Source: Nocardioides sp. SR21 (GTDB lineage Bacteria > Actinomycetota > Actinomycetes > Propionibacteriales > Nocardioidaceae). From it: a DNA stretch of 64,000 nucleotides. The position numbers and the translations under genes were made by a program. Shown here piece by piece: positions 1 to 8,732 of the stretch. Under the pieces are notes generated by a model. It saw nothing but the letters and a program-made list of their open reading frames with translations. It was not told the origin of the DNA and did no database searches. The DNA lies in contig NZ_JAKWJR010000015.1 in the NCBI RefSeq assembly GCF_022761125.1, positions 35,980 through 99,979 of the forward strand. The letters are read 5' to 3'. How positions within the stretch are numbered: position 1 is the first letter of the stretch; every line of letters begins with the position of its first letter.

Positions 1-473
1 ACCAGCGTGGTGTCGTCCGGGGCGGTCACCTCGGTGACCTGACCGAGGTAGGAGCCCCAGGTCGCGGCCTCGGGCCCGCCGTCGATGATCCGGTTGTAGG
101 TGAACGCGATGTCGGCCGCCGTCAACGGCTCCCCGTCGGACCAGGTCGCCTCGTCGGTGATGTCGAAGGTCCACGTGAGCCCGTCGTCCGACGTCTCCCA
201 GCTCGTCGCCAGCGACGGCTCGATCGAGAGGTCCTTGGTCGAGTACGTGATCAGGTAGTCGTACATCAGGGCCCACATCTCGTACGACGTGACCTCGATG
301 CCGACGAACGGGTTGAGCGAGTCGGCGTCGTTGAGCATCGCGACGGTCAGCGTGACGTCGTCGTCCGCGGCCTGCGCCGGCGACGACTGCGCCATCAGTC
401 CGGGGGCCAGGCCGGCGAGCAGCAGCGCGCCCGCAGCCACGAGGGACGTGCGTCGATTCCGGCGTGTGCGCAT
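1..473 (-). CDS. Peptide/oligopeptide ABC transporter substrate-binding protein (family 5), 5' part only
   Basis: This is the N-terminal 157 residues of an extracellular solute-binding protein (SBP_bac_5); the rest lies beyond the left edge. It should deliver peptides or similar solutes to an ABC importer. Residues 1-35 form a Sec signal peptide: twin basic patches, a hydrophobic Leu/Ala core, and an AQA cleavage site. The mature part shows family-typical stretches, including NDADSLNPF, a W-E-T-S-DDGLTWTF segment, and a WSDGEPLTAADI motif. The ATG at 473 is preceded by GGGGAG at good spacing. The gene is divergent from the prolyl oligopeptidase gene, and a perfect 12-bp tandem repeat lies just upstream. 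There is no lipobox Cys, so it is probably secreted rather than a lipoprotein. Confidence 0.88.
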   Translation of the reverse strand, partial: MRTRRNRRTSLVAAGALLLAGLAPGLMAQSSPAQAADDDVTLTVAMLNDADSLNPFVGIEVTSYEMWALMYDYLITYSTKDLSIEPSLATSWETSDDGLTWTFDITDEATWSDGEPLTAADIAFTYNRIIDGGPEAATWGSYLGQVTEVTAPDDTTL

Positions 474-488
474 GAGTGCTCCCCAGTC

Positions 489-512
489 CTTGAACTGCCG
501 CTTGAACTGCCG
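489..512. repeat. 12-bp perfect tandem repeat upstream of the solute-binding protein gene
   Basis: CTTGAACTGCCG occurs twice in a row at 489-500 and 501-512. It lies 16-39 bp upstream of the start of the solute-binding protein gene, inside the 184-bp divergent intergenic region. It could be a direct-repeat operator, but no regulator is known. Confidence 0.6.
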
Positions 513-657
513 TTCAGGTGTTCTTACCTCATCCGGCGCCTCATGGGGAGGGACTGGCCGCCCTAAATCCGCGAAATCGTCGGTATTGCAACCAGTTCGA
601 AACAGAATCCGGGGTCGGCAGCCGCTCCCGTGACGAAATCGGCGTACCTTGGCCCGC

Positions 658-2715
658 GTGACGGCTCCTCCACCCGTGGGCACACCGGAAGCACCCCAGA
701 CCCCGTTCGAGCACACCGAGCACGGGGTGTCGCGTCCCGATCCGTACCGGTGGATGGCCGACGGCGGTGACCGGCTGCTCACCCACCTCGAGGCCGAGCG
801 GGCGTTCTACGACACCTCGACGTCCCACCTCCGGGACCTGGCGGCGCAGCTCGACGCCGAGATGGTCGCGCGGGTCCCGGCCGAGGAGACCTCGCCGCGC
901 TGGCAGCGCGCCCGGCACTGGTACGCGACGTCCACCCCGGCCGGGGCGGAGTACGCGAACATCGTGCGCGGCACGGCCGACGGCCAGGAGACGGTCCTCG
1001 ACGTCGTGGCGATGGCCGCGGGCGCGGACTACTTCGAGCTCGGCGTGACGCTGGTCAGCCCCGACGAGGACGTGCTCGCCCACTCGGCCGACCGCACCGG
1101 CGACGAGGTCTACGAGCTCCGCTTCCGCGACCTGCGCACCGGCGCCGACCTCGACGAGGTGGTGCCCCGCACCTACTACAGCGGCGCGTGGAGCGCGGAC
1201 TCCGCCTGGTTCTTCTACACGGTGCACGACGACGCCTACCGGCCGTTCCAGGTCCGGCGTCACCGCGTGGGTACGCCGGTGGCCGACGACGTGCTCGTGC
1301 TGGAGGAGCCCGACGAGCGGTTCGAGGTGCAGGTCCGCGGCACCCGCAGCGGGGACTGCATCGTGATCTGGAGCGAGAGCAACACGACCTCGGAGTGCTG
1401 GGTCGTGGACGCGCACGACGTGACCCGCGGGCCGTGGTCGGTGGGCGGTCGCCGCGACGGCGTCCGCTACCACGCCGAGCACCGCCGCCGACCCGACGGC
1501 GGCACGGACCTGCTGGTCGTGACCGACCACGACGCGGTCGAGTCGCGGCTGATGACCGCGCCCGTCCCCGACGGTGCCGACCAGGACGCGTCGGTCTGGG
1601 TCGAGGCGCGCGCCGAGTCCCGCTGGCAGCGGCTGCTGCGCGCGGACGCGTTCGCCGGGTGCGTGCTGCTGACGGTCCGGGAGGACGGCGAGCGCAGGCT
1701 CGTCCGGGTCCCCCACGACGACCTGGCCGGCGGGCACGGGTGGAACGAGATGGACGGCGACCTGCTCCGCTCGCCGCAGTACGACGCCACCTCGGTCCTG
1801 GTGCTCGAGGAGTCGTGGATCGAGCCGGGGGTGGCGATCTCGTGGGACTTCGAGTCCGGCCTGCTCGACCGGGTCTGGCGGGAGGAGGCGCCCGGCCACG
1901 ACCCCGAGCGGTACGTGAGCGAGCGGCGTACGTTCCCCTCCGCGGACGGCACCGAGGTCCCCGCGACGCTGGTGCGGCACAAGCACACCCCGCTCGACGG
2001 CACCGCGCCCGCACTCGTCTACGGCTACGGGTCCTACGAGGCCGTCGACGAGCCGGCGTGGGACCCGGCGCTGCCGAGCCTGCTCGACCGCGGCGTGGTC
2101 TGGGTCTACGCCCACAACCGCGGCGGCGGTGAGCTCGGTCGGCGCTGGTACCTCGACGGCAAGCTCGCGAACAAGCAGCACACGTTCGACGACCAGATCG
2201 CGGTGGCGGACGGCCTCGCCCGCGACGGCCTCGTCGACCCGGCCCGGATCGCGACCCGCGGGCTGTCGGCCGGCGGGCTCCTGCAGGGGGCGGTGTTCAG
2301 CCAGCGGCCCGATCGGTGGCGCGCGGTCGTCGCCGAGGTGCCGTTCGTCGACGTGGTGAGCACGATGTTCGACGCCTCGATCCCGCTGACGATCACCGAG
2401 TGGGACGAGTGGGGCGACCCGCGGAAGAAGCCCGAGTTCGACTGGATGCTGGCGTACTCGCCGTACGACAACGTCCCGGCGGCCGGGACCCGGCCCGACC
2501 TGCTCGTCACCGGCGCCGTGCACGATCCGCGGGTGATGGTCCACGAGCCCGCGAAGTGGGTCGCCCGGCTCCGCGAGACCGACCCGGAGTGGTCGCCGCG
2601 CTGCCTGTTCCGGGTCGAGACCGGCGCCGGTGCGCACGTCGGGCCGTCGGGCCGGTTCGGCCACCTGGCCTACGAGGCCGAGGTATACGCCTGGGTCCTG
2701 GACCGGTTGGCATGA
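658..2715 (+). CDS. S9A family prolyl oligopeptidase (oligopeptidase B-like)
   Basis: This is a serine peptidase of the prolyl oligopeptidase family. Such enzymes are cytosolic and cleave short peptides after Pro or basic residues. The 685-residue length is normal for the family. An N-terminal propeller-type region begins with the family motif DPYRWM. The C-terminal alpha/beta-hydrolase part contains NRGGGELGRRW, the nucleophile motif GLSAGG (Ser about 537), Asp about 623 in AVHDPRV, and His about 660 in GAHVGPSG. I prefer the GTG at 658; a TTG at 649 would add three residues. The stop overlaps the start of the next peptidase gene by 4 bp, so the two are probably translationally coupled. The deduced specificity (Pro versus Lys/Arg) is not resolvable from the motifs. 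Confidence 0.93.
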   Translation: MTAPPPVGTPEAPQTPFEHTEHGVSRPDPYRWMADGGDRLLTHLEAERAFYDTSTSHLRDLAAQLDAEMVARVPAEETSPRWQRARHWYATSTPAGAEYANIVRGTADGQETVLDVVAMAAGADYFELGVTLVSPDEDVLAHSADRTGDEVYELRFRDLRTGADLDEVVPRTYYSGAWSADSAWFFYTVHDDAYRPFQVRRHRVGTPVADDVLVLEEPDERFEVQVRGTRSGDCIVIWSESNTTSECWVVDAHDVTRGPWSVGGRRDGVRYHAEHRRRPDGGTDLLVVTDHDAVESRLMTAPVPDGADQDASVWVEARAESRWQRLLRADAFAGCVLLTVREDGERRLVRVPHDDLAGGHGWNEMDGDLLRSPQYDATSVLVLEESWIEPGVAISWDFESGLLDRVWREEAPGHDPERYVSERRTFPSADGTEVPATLVRHKHTPLDGTAPALVYGYGSYEAVDEPAWDPALPSLLDRGVVWVYAHNRGGGELGRRWYLDGKLANKQHTFDDQIAVADGLARDGLVDPARIATRGLSAGGLLQGAVFSQRPDRWRAVVAEVPFVDVVSTMFDASIPLTITEWDEWGDPRKKPEFDWMLAYSPYDNVPAAGTRPDLLVTGAVHDPRVMVHEPAKWVARLRETDPEWSPRCLFRVETGAGAHVGPSGRFGHLAYEAEVYAWVLDRLA

Positions 2716-4025
2716 GCGATCTCCACACCGAGGTCCTCGAGGTCGCGCGGGCGCTGATCCGCTGCGACACCAGCAACGCGCCCGGGTACGCCGGCAACGA
2801 GACGCTCGCGGCGTCGTACCTGCACGAGTACCTCACCGACGCCGGCGTCGACTGCGAGCTGGTCGCGCGCGACCCGCACCGCGCCAACCTGGTGGCCCGG
2901 ATCCCTGGCTCCGGCGAGGCCCCGTCGTTGGCGTTCGTCGGCCACCTCGACGTGGTGCCGGCCGACCCTCGGGACTGGACGCACCCGCCGTTCGCGGCGG
3001 TCGTCGACGAGGGCGGCTGGCTGTGGGGCCGCGGCGCGATCGACATGAAGAACGAGGTCGCGGCCCGGGCGGTCGCGATGGCGGCGCTCGCGCGCGAGGG
3101 CTTCCGGCCGCGTGGCGACCTCTGGCTGATCGCGGTCGCCGACGAGGAGGACGGTACGGCGGACGTCGGCATGCGGTGGCTTCTCGAGGCCCGGCCCGAC
3201 ATCCGACCGGACCTCGCGATCAACGAGGGCGGCGGCGAGCGGCTGCCGCTGGCCGACGGGCGTGTCGTGCAGACGGTCAGCATCGGCGAGAAGGGCACGT
3301 TCCCGGCCCGCGTCGTCGCGGTCGGCGAGGCCGGCCACGCGTCGACGCCGGACGTCGGGGCGAACGCCGTACCGCTCCTGGCCGAGCTGCTCCGCCGCGT
3401 CGGGCCGGGCATGCCCACGCCCCAGGAGTCGCCGCACGTCGACGCGATGCTGGCGGTGCTGCTCGGCGGGTACGACGACCGCGGCGAGGCGCTGCGTGAC
3501 GCGGCCGCGCTGCACCCGGTGCTCGCGCACACGATCCCGGCGCTGGGCGGCATCACGATGGCGCCGACCCTCCTCGAGGGCTCGTTCAAGCGGAACGTGA
3601 TGCCGGCGCGGGCGTCGGTCGAGCTCGACTGCCGGATCCTGCCGGGCACGACCGAGGCGGACGTCGAGCGCGCGGTGCGCGGGCGGCTCGGCTCGGACCT
3701 GCCCTACGAGCTGGAGTGGCCGGAGGAGCTGGTCGCGGGCAGCGCGTCCTCACCGGAGACCGGGCTGATGGACGCGATCTCGCGGGTGCTGGTCGCCTCC
3801 GGCGACGACGCGGAGCTGCTGCCGATGCTGTGCACGGGGTTCACGGACTCGGTCTACCTGCGCGCGGCGGGAACCCCGACGGCATACGGCTTCAGCCCGT
3901 TCCGCTCGACGTCGGCGGAGGTGCTGACGGCGGGGTTCCACAACGCCGACGAGCGGGTGCACGTCGACGACCTGCTGCTGTCCGTGGAGTTCCACGTCGC
4001 GCTGGCGAAGGAGCTCCTGGGTTAG
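2712..4025 (+). CDS. M20/M25/M40 family metallopeptidase (dipeptidase/deacylase)
   Basis: This zinc-dependent amidohydrolase of the M20 family has 437 residues, the family's usual size. Metal-site residues are visible: His78 and Asp80 in GHLDVV, Asp111 in GRGAIDMKNE, and Glu145-Glu146 in ADEEDGT, with a dimerisation-domain His about 209 in AGHAST. M20 enzymes trim dipeptides or N-acyl amino acids, so pairing with the upstream prolyl oligopeptidase (ATGA overlap at 2712-2715) suggests sequential peptide degradation; this is inference. The gene ends in a 4-bp convergent overlap with an ABC ATPase gene. The exact substrate is unknown. Confidence 0.93.
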   Translation: MSDLHTEVLEVARALIRCDTSNAPGYAGNETLAASYLHEYLTDAGVDCELVARDPHRANLVARIPGSGEAPSLAFVGHLDVVPADPRDWTHPPFAAVVDEGGWLWGRGAIDMKNEVAARAVAMAALAREGFRPRGDLWLIAVADEEDGTADVGMRWLLEARPDIRPDLAINEGGGERLPLADGRVVQTVSIGEKGTFPARVVAVGEAGHASTPDVGANAVPLLAELLRRVGPGMPTPQESPHVDAMLAVLLGGYDDRGEALRDAAALHPVLAHTIPALGGITMAPTLLEGSFKRNVMPARASVELDCRILPGTTEADVERAVRGRLGSDLPYELEWPEELVAGSASSPETGLMDAISRVLVASGDDAELLPMLCTGFTDSVYLRAAGTPTAYGFSPFRSTSAEVLTAGFHNADERVHVDDLLLSVEFHVALAKELLG

Positions 4026-4678
4026 CCGAGCGGGCGACGCCACTCCGCGACGCCGGCGTCGAGGTGCAGCTCGGCATCGGTCTGCTCGGCGGCCTCGGGG
4101 TCGTGCGTGGCCATCACGACGATCGCGCCGCGGATCGCCTCGACCCGCAGCGCCGCCACGGCCTTCTCGCGGTTGGCCGCGTCCAGGTCGCTGGTCGGCT
4201 CGTCGGCGAGCAGGACGTCGGCGCGCGCGGCGAGCGCGCGGGCGATCGCGACCCGCTGCTGCTGACCGCCGGACAGCTCCTCGATCAGGTGGTTGCCGGA
4301 CTCCTCGAGCCCGACGGCGGCCAGCGCCTCCTCGGTGCGCCGGTGCGCCTCCTCGGCGTCGACGCCCTGGCTGAGCAGCGGCACCACGATGTTCTCCGTG
4401 GCGGTCAGGGACGACGCCAGGCCGTTGCCCTGGGGCACGACGACGACGCCCAGCCTCGCCGCCTGCTCGCGGTCGGTGAGCACGGTGTCGCCGAGGTGCA
4501 CGGTTCCTCCGGTCGGGCGCAGCGCCGCGGCGAGGGCCCAGAGCAGCGTGGACTTCCCGGCGCCGGACGGGCCGGTGACCGAGACCAGCTGCCCCGGTCG
4601 CACCTGCAGGTCCAGCGGCTGGAGCGCCACCAGGTCGTCGTACGACACGGTCAGCGCCTCGGCGCGCAGATCACTCAT
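4022..4678 (-). CDS. ABC transporter ATP-binding protein, canonical nucleotide-binding domain
   Basis: A 218-residue stand-alone ATPase of the LolD/MacB-like group that energises FtsX-type permeases. Walker A GPSGAGKST lies at 36-44, signature LSGGQQQR at 135-142 and Walker B VLLADE at 155-160, followed by PTSDLD. It is the last gene of a three-gene minus-strand operon: FtsX permease, second ATPase (8-bp overlap), then this one. This ATPase has a full consensus signature while its partner does not, so the pair may form a heterodimer with one active and one degenerate ATP site. Transport direction is probably export or envelope remodelling; the substrate is unknown. Confidence 0.93.
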   Translation of the reverse strand: MSDLRAEALTVSYDDLVALQPLDLQVRPGQLVSVTGPSGAGKSTLLWALAAALRPTGGTVHLGDTVLTDREQAARLGVVVVPQGNGLASSLTATENIVVPLLSQGVDAEEAHRRTEEALAAVGLEESGNHLIEELSGGQQQRVAIARALAARADVLLADEPTSDLDAANREKAVAALRVEAIRGAIVVMATHDPEAAEQTDAELHLDAGVAEWRRPLG

Positions 4679-5525
4679 CGACCTTCTCCTCCGCGATCAG
4701 GACGTAGCCGTCGTCCGTGAGGTGGAAGCGGACCAGGGTGCCGGGCAGCAGGTCCTCGCGCACGTGCAGCGGCAGGGGCAGGAAGCCGTCGGGCGTGACC
4801 ACGGCGTACTCCTCGCCACTGCGGCCCTCTCCCCCGACCCGGCCGTCGCGGATCGTGATCGTGCGCGGCAGGAACGCCGCCACGTCCGGGTCGTGGGTCA
4901 CGATGACGACCGTGGTGCCGAGCTGACGGTTGGCGTCCGCGATCGACGCGAGCACCTTGTCGCGCGCGGCGTGGTCGAGCTGGCTGGTCGGCTCGTCGGC
5001 GAGCAGCAGGCCGGGCCGCGACGCCATCGCGACGGCCAGCGCGGCGAGCTGCCGGTGCCCGGGGGTCAGCGTCGCGAGCGGCGTGTGCGCCTCGGCCTCC
5101 AGACCGACCCCGGCGAGCACCTCGTCCGGCTCGGGCAGGTCCTTGCCGGTCTTGCGCGCGGCGCCCTGGGCGAAGCGGACGTTCTCGTACGGCGTGTAGT
5201 ACGGCAGCAGGTTGCGGCTGGCGCCCTGCAGCATCAGCGCCACGTCCTTCGCCCGCATCTCGTCGAGCTCGCGGGGCGTGGCCTGCGACAGCTCGATCGC
5301 GCCGACGTGCACCTTGCCGGCGCTGGGCTTGAACACGCCCGCGAGCAGGCTCAGCAGCGTCGACTTGCCGGCGCCGGACGGGCCGAGCAGGCCGACCATC
5401 TCACCCGGCGCGACGTCCAGGTCGACGCCGGACAGCGCCGCGACCTCGTGCCCCTCGGACCGGTAGATGTGCACCAGTCGTCGCGTGCTGACACGGGTGC
5501 CGTGGGTGCTCCCCTGCATGCTCAT
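4671..5525 (-). CDS. ABC transporter ATP-binding protein with degenerate signature motif
   Basis: A 284-residue ABC ATPase. Walker A GPSGAGKST (48-56) and Walker B LLLADEPTSQLD are intact, but the signature motif reads LTPGHRQ where LSGGQxQ is expected. The C-terminal about 50 residues extend past the usual domain end. The ATG at 5525 overlaps the stop of the FtsX-permease gene (ATGA at 5522-5525), and the stop overlaps the next ATPase gene by 8 bp. The operon therefore supplies two non-identical ATPases for one double-FtsX permease. The altered signature is read directly; loss of hydrolysis at the site it completes is inference from asymmetric ABC proteins. Confidence 0.92.
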   Translation of the reverse strand: MSMQGSTHGTRVSTRRLVHIYRSEGHEVAALSGVDLDVAPGEMVGLLGPSGAGKSTLLSLLAGVFKPSAGKVHVGAIELSQATPRELDEMRAKDVALMLQGASRNLLPYYTPYENVRFAQGAARKTGKDLPEPDEVLAGVGLEAEAHTPLATLTPGHRQLAALAVAMASRPGLLLADEPTSQLDHAARDKVLASIADANRQLGTTVVIVTHDPDVAAFLPRTITIRDGRVGGEGRSGEEYAVVTPDGFLPLPLHVREDLLPGTLVRFHLTDDGYVLIAEEKVDE

Positions 5526-8500
5526 AGCGTCTCCCGGAGCCGTCGGATGTCGGAGCGTCCGGCCAGCGCCCGGCCGATCAGCACGCTGCCCAGGCCGAGC
5601 ACCACCAGCGCGCCCAGCGTGGCGAGCACGACACCGCCCCACGCGGTGCCGAGGTCGAGCGTCGAGACCTCGGGGGCCGCGGCGAACAGCGGCACGATCG
5701 GCAGCGCGAGCCGGGCACCGATCAGGCCGGCGAGCGCACCGGCTGCGACGCCGACGACCACTGCGGGCAGCTGCGCGGCGACCGCCATCGCGCCGATCGA
5801 ACGCGAGGGCACGCCGCTCATCCGCAGCGCCGCCAGGTCGCGGGTGCGGAACCGCCAGCTGCTGGCCGCGCTCACCACCAGCACCAGCAGCGCGATCACC
5901 AGCGCCGCCGCTCCGATCAGCGCCGCCAGCTGGAGGCTCCACGCGGCGGTCGACTCGTCGTACCCCTGGCGGACGCCGGCGAGCGACGTCGTGCCGGAGA
6001 GGTCGACGCCGTGCTCGTCGAGCGCCGCGGTGACGTCGGCGAGCAGCGCGTCGTCGTCCTCGGCGAACCACAGCTCGATCACCGCCGACGACGTGATCGC
6101 GCTGCCGCGCTCGACCAGGTCGAGGTTCACGACCGCCGTCTCGGTCGGCGACGCGGGGACCCGCTCGAGCGTCGCGACCCGGGCCGCGTCGCTCTCCTCG
6201 CCGTCGATGTTCACGAGCGAGAACCTGTTGTCGTCGCTGCCCGGCGGCAGGTCACCGGCGACCAGCGCCGGAACCGTTCCCGGCAGCCAGACCTGGGACA
6301 TCGTCAGCTCCGAGGCGCCGTTGCCGTGCACCTCGATCGTCAGCTCCTCGGGGTCGTCCGAGATCGGCGTGACGCTGCCGTCGTTGGCGTCGTCGAACGG
6401 CGCCCAGAGGTACGCCGGCCCGAGGTCGACCGGGTCGTCACCGGTGTCGGACACGCCCACCAGGTTGCGGAACGTCGCGCTGCCGTCGATGGTCGCGCCG
6501 GGCAGCGTGCGCAGCCAGATGCCGGTCAGGTAGCAGCCCTCGCGGCACCCGACGGGGACGTCGACGGGCGTGTGCTCGGCGGGTTCCGAGAGCTCGCCGA
6601 GCAGCACCCGCAGGGTCTCGCCACGCTCGTTGATGATGTCGAAGCCGAGCTGCACCGGGTGCGGCTCGCCGTCGAGGCGCTTCGAGCGCAGGGTGGAGTC
6701 GTCGATGTCGACGGTGAGGCTGCTTCCGGTGATCTGGATCGGCTCGGCCTCGGGGACCGCGATCCGGTCCCAGAGCGCCGGGTCCGGTGCGCCGCCGGGG
6801 AACAGCGCGATGTCCTGGAACTCGTCGGGCACCACGGCGAGCGTGCTCGACGCGTCCTTGCCCGGCGGGATCAGCCGCACCACCGGGGTGACCAACTCGC
6901 CGTCGGGGTCGACCTCGTCGAGCGCGTTGCGCACCGCAGCGAGGTCCGGCCCGACCACGTCGGCGACCAGCGCTGCGCCGGCACCCTGCTCGGAGGCGGA
7001 CGCCCGGTTGCGGTCGCCGACCAGCAGCGCGTCCGCGGAGAACACCGCGAGCGCGGAGGCGAGCGTCACGATCGCGACGATCCGGCGGGTGGCCGGGCTG
7101 CGGGCGGCGTCGAGGAAGCTCACGCCCGCGCGGACGCGGCCGTTCCTCAGGAACCGTCGGCCCGCGACGGCCGCGATCGGCGTGGTCAGGTGCGCGAGCA
7201 CCATGCCGACGACGATCGCGAGCAGGCCGGGCGCGGCCAGGGCGATCGGACCCTCGAGACCGCCGGTGGCGAACAGCACGACGACGGATCCGGCGCCCGC
7301 GATCACCAGCGCCTCCGCGACGCCGAGCGCGAAGCCCGTCGGCCGCGGCGGCACCCGGCGCAGCAGCGTCTCGACCGGCTCGCGGGAGACGCGCAGCACG
7401 GCGAGCACCGTGACGGAGGTCAGCACCACGGCCGCGAGCACGACCGCCGCGACGAGCGGGACGCCGAGCTCGAACGGCGCGCTGCCCGGCAGCACCGACG
7501 TACGTGCCAGGGCGACGCCGGCGACGGCGAGGAGGACGCCGGGTACGACGCCGGCGAGCGTGACGGGCAGCAGCTCGCCGAGCAGCAACCGCCGCGCGCC
7601 CTGGCGGCCGCGCCCGCGCAGCCGGGCCAGCGCCACCTCGGGGCGGCGCTGCTCGGTGACGGCGAGGAGCACCAGCCAGAGCACGACCACGGCGAGCAGG
7701 CCGAGCTGCGCCATCAGCAGGGGGACGGTGATCCGCGACTGCTTGGTCTGCTCGCGGATCTCGTCGGCGATGTCGGGGAGGCCGGAGTAGACGTCGATCG
7801 AGACGCCGTTGGCGGGGTCGCGCCGGGCGTCGTCGGCGAGCCGCTCGATCTCGTCACCGAGGGCGAGGACGTCGTCGACACCGACGGCGTCCGCGTTCAG
7901 GGGGTAGCCGACCGTGGACGCCTGGTTCGGCAGCGGCGGCATCTCCGAGGAGTCGAACGTCCCGCGCTCGGTCAGCCAGATGTCGTGCTGGACGTGGGGC
8001 GGCGGGGTCGAGTCGACGACGCCGGAGAGGCCGGTGAGGTTCAGGCCGAACCAGTAGTCGTCGCGCTGCTGCTCGTAGATCCCGGTGACGACCAGCGGGA
8101 CGCTCGGCACCACGGTCCGCTCGCCGCGGTCGCGCGGGATGCCGGAGACCCGGACCGTGTCGCCCGCGCCGAGCCCGAAGTTCTCGGCGTCGGCCTCGCT
8201 GATCGCGATCTCGCCGGCGGCGTCGGGACAGGAGCCCTCGACCATCGTGACGTGCTCGCACTGCCCCTCGCGCCAGATCAGCTGGCCGCGCGGGTCGGAG
8301 GAGGCGCCGGGCTCGGAGACCACGAGCGCGGAGTAGCCCAGGACGGGGTCGCCGTACGAGCCGCGCAGGTCCTCGGGCAGCTCGTCGGCGACCACCTCGG
8401 GCGAGGGCGGGTCGGTGCGGTTGTGGGAGGCGAACGTGAAGCCGCCGAGCTGCGTCGTGCCGGTCATCTGCAGACCGGCGACCGCGGCCGGCGTCCGCGC

Positions 8501-8629
8501 GATCGAGATGTCGGTCAGCGCCTGGCGCATCGCCCGGTCGTACATGGGTGCGAACGCCGCACACGCGGTGATCAGTGCCGCCAGCGTGGCGATCGCCACC
8601 GCCTGGAACGGCCGGTACCTCAGCCTCAT
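5522..8629 (-). CDS. Large FtsX-like permease (fused, two FtsX domains)
   Basis: A 1035-residue membrane protein and first gene of the exporter operon. It starts with a cytoplasmic basic patch and a transmembrane helix (about 10-28), followed by a long extracytoplasmic segment of about 270 residues. A block of hydrophobic helices (about 300-520), a second extracytoplasmic domain (about 550-860), and C-terminal helices with RTRDLAALRMSGV (a classical FtsX/MacB motif) complete it. The fused double architecture replaces the usual homodimer and fits the two non-identical ATPases encoded downstream. Both large outer domains contain Cys pairs, for example CREGC. Likely role: mechanotransmission or export of an envelope substrate. 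The ligand is unknown. Confidence 0.9.
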   Translation of the reverse strand: MRLRYRPFQAVAIATLAALITACAAFAPMYDRAMRQALTDISIARTPAAVAGLQMTGTTQLGGFTFASHNRTDPPSPEVVADELPEDLRGSYGDPVLGYSALVVSEPGASSDPRGQLIWREGQCEHVTMVEGSCPDAAGEIAISEADAENFGLGAGDTVRVSGIPRDRGERTVVPSVPLVVTGIYEQQRDDYWFGLNLTGLSGVVDSTPPPHVQHDIWLTERGTFDSSEMPPLPNQASTVGYPLNADAVGVDDVLALGDEIERLADDARRDPANGVSIDVYSGLPDIADEIREQTKQSRITVPLLMAQLGLLAVVVLWLVLLAVTEQRRPEVALARLRGRGRQGARRLLLGELLPVTLAGVVPGVLLAVAGVALARTSVLPGSAPFELGVPLVAAVVLAAVVLTSVTVLAVLRVSREPVETLLRRVPPRPTGFALGVAEALVIAGAGSVVVLFATGGLEGPIALAAPGLLAIVVGMVLAHLTTPIAAVAGRRFLRNGRVRAGVSFLDAARSPATRRIVAIVTLASALAVFSADALLVGDRNRASASEQGAGAALVADVVGPDLAAVRNALDEVDPDGELVTPVVRLIPPGKDASSTLAVVPDEFQDIALFPGGAPDPALWDRIAVPEAEPIQITGSSLTVDIDDSTLRSKRLDGEPHPVQLGFDIINERGETLRVLLGELSEPAEHTPVDVPVGCREGCYLTGIWLRTLPGATIDGSATFRNLVGVSDTGDDPVDLGPAYLWAPFDDANDGSVTPISDDPEELTIEVHGNGASELTMSQVWLPGTVPALVAGDLPPGSDDNRFSLVNIDGEESDAARVATLERVPASPTETAVVNLDLVERGSAITSSAVIELWFAEDDDALLADVTAALDEHGVDLSGTTSLAGVRQGYDESTAAWSLQLAALIGAAALVIALLVLVVSAASSWRFRTRDLAALRMSGVPSRSIGAMAVAAQLPAVVVGVAAGALAGLIGARLALPIVPLFAAAPEVSTLDLGTAWGGVVLATLGALVVLGLGSVLIGRALAGRSDIRRLRETL

Positions 8630-8732
8630 CCCGCCCTCTCCCGGTCACAAACCCCGCCACTCTCTCATCCGTACGCTGTGACATCGCCGCCGGTTGCAGG
8701 ATCGTGACCGTCACAGCCTGGAGAGGAAGCCG

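Noticed and set aside
541..2664. Long open frame antisense to the prolyl oligopeptidase gene
   Set aside because: It is a by-product of GC-rich third positions; its translation is Arg/Val/Gly/His-biased without motifs, and the sense strand has a full catalytic triad.
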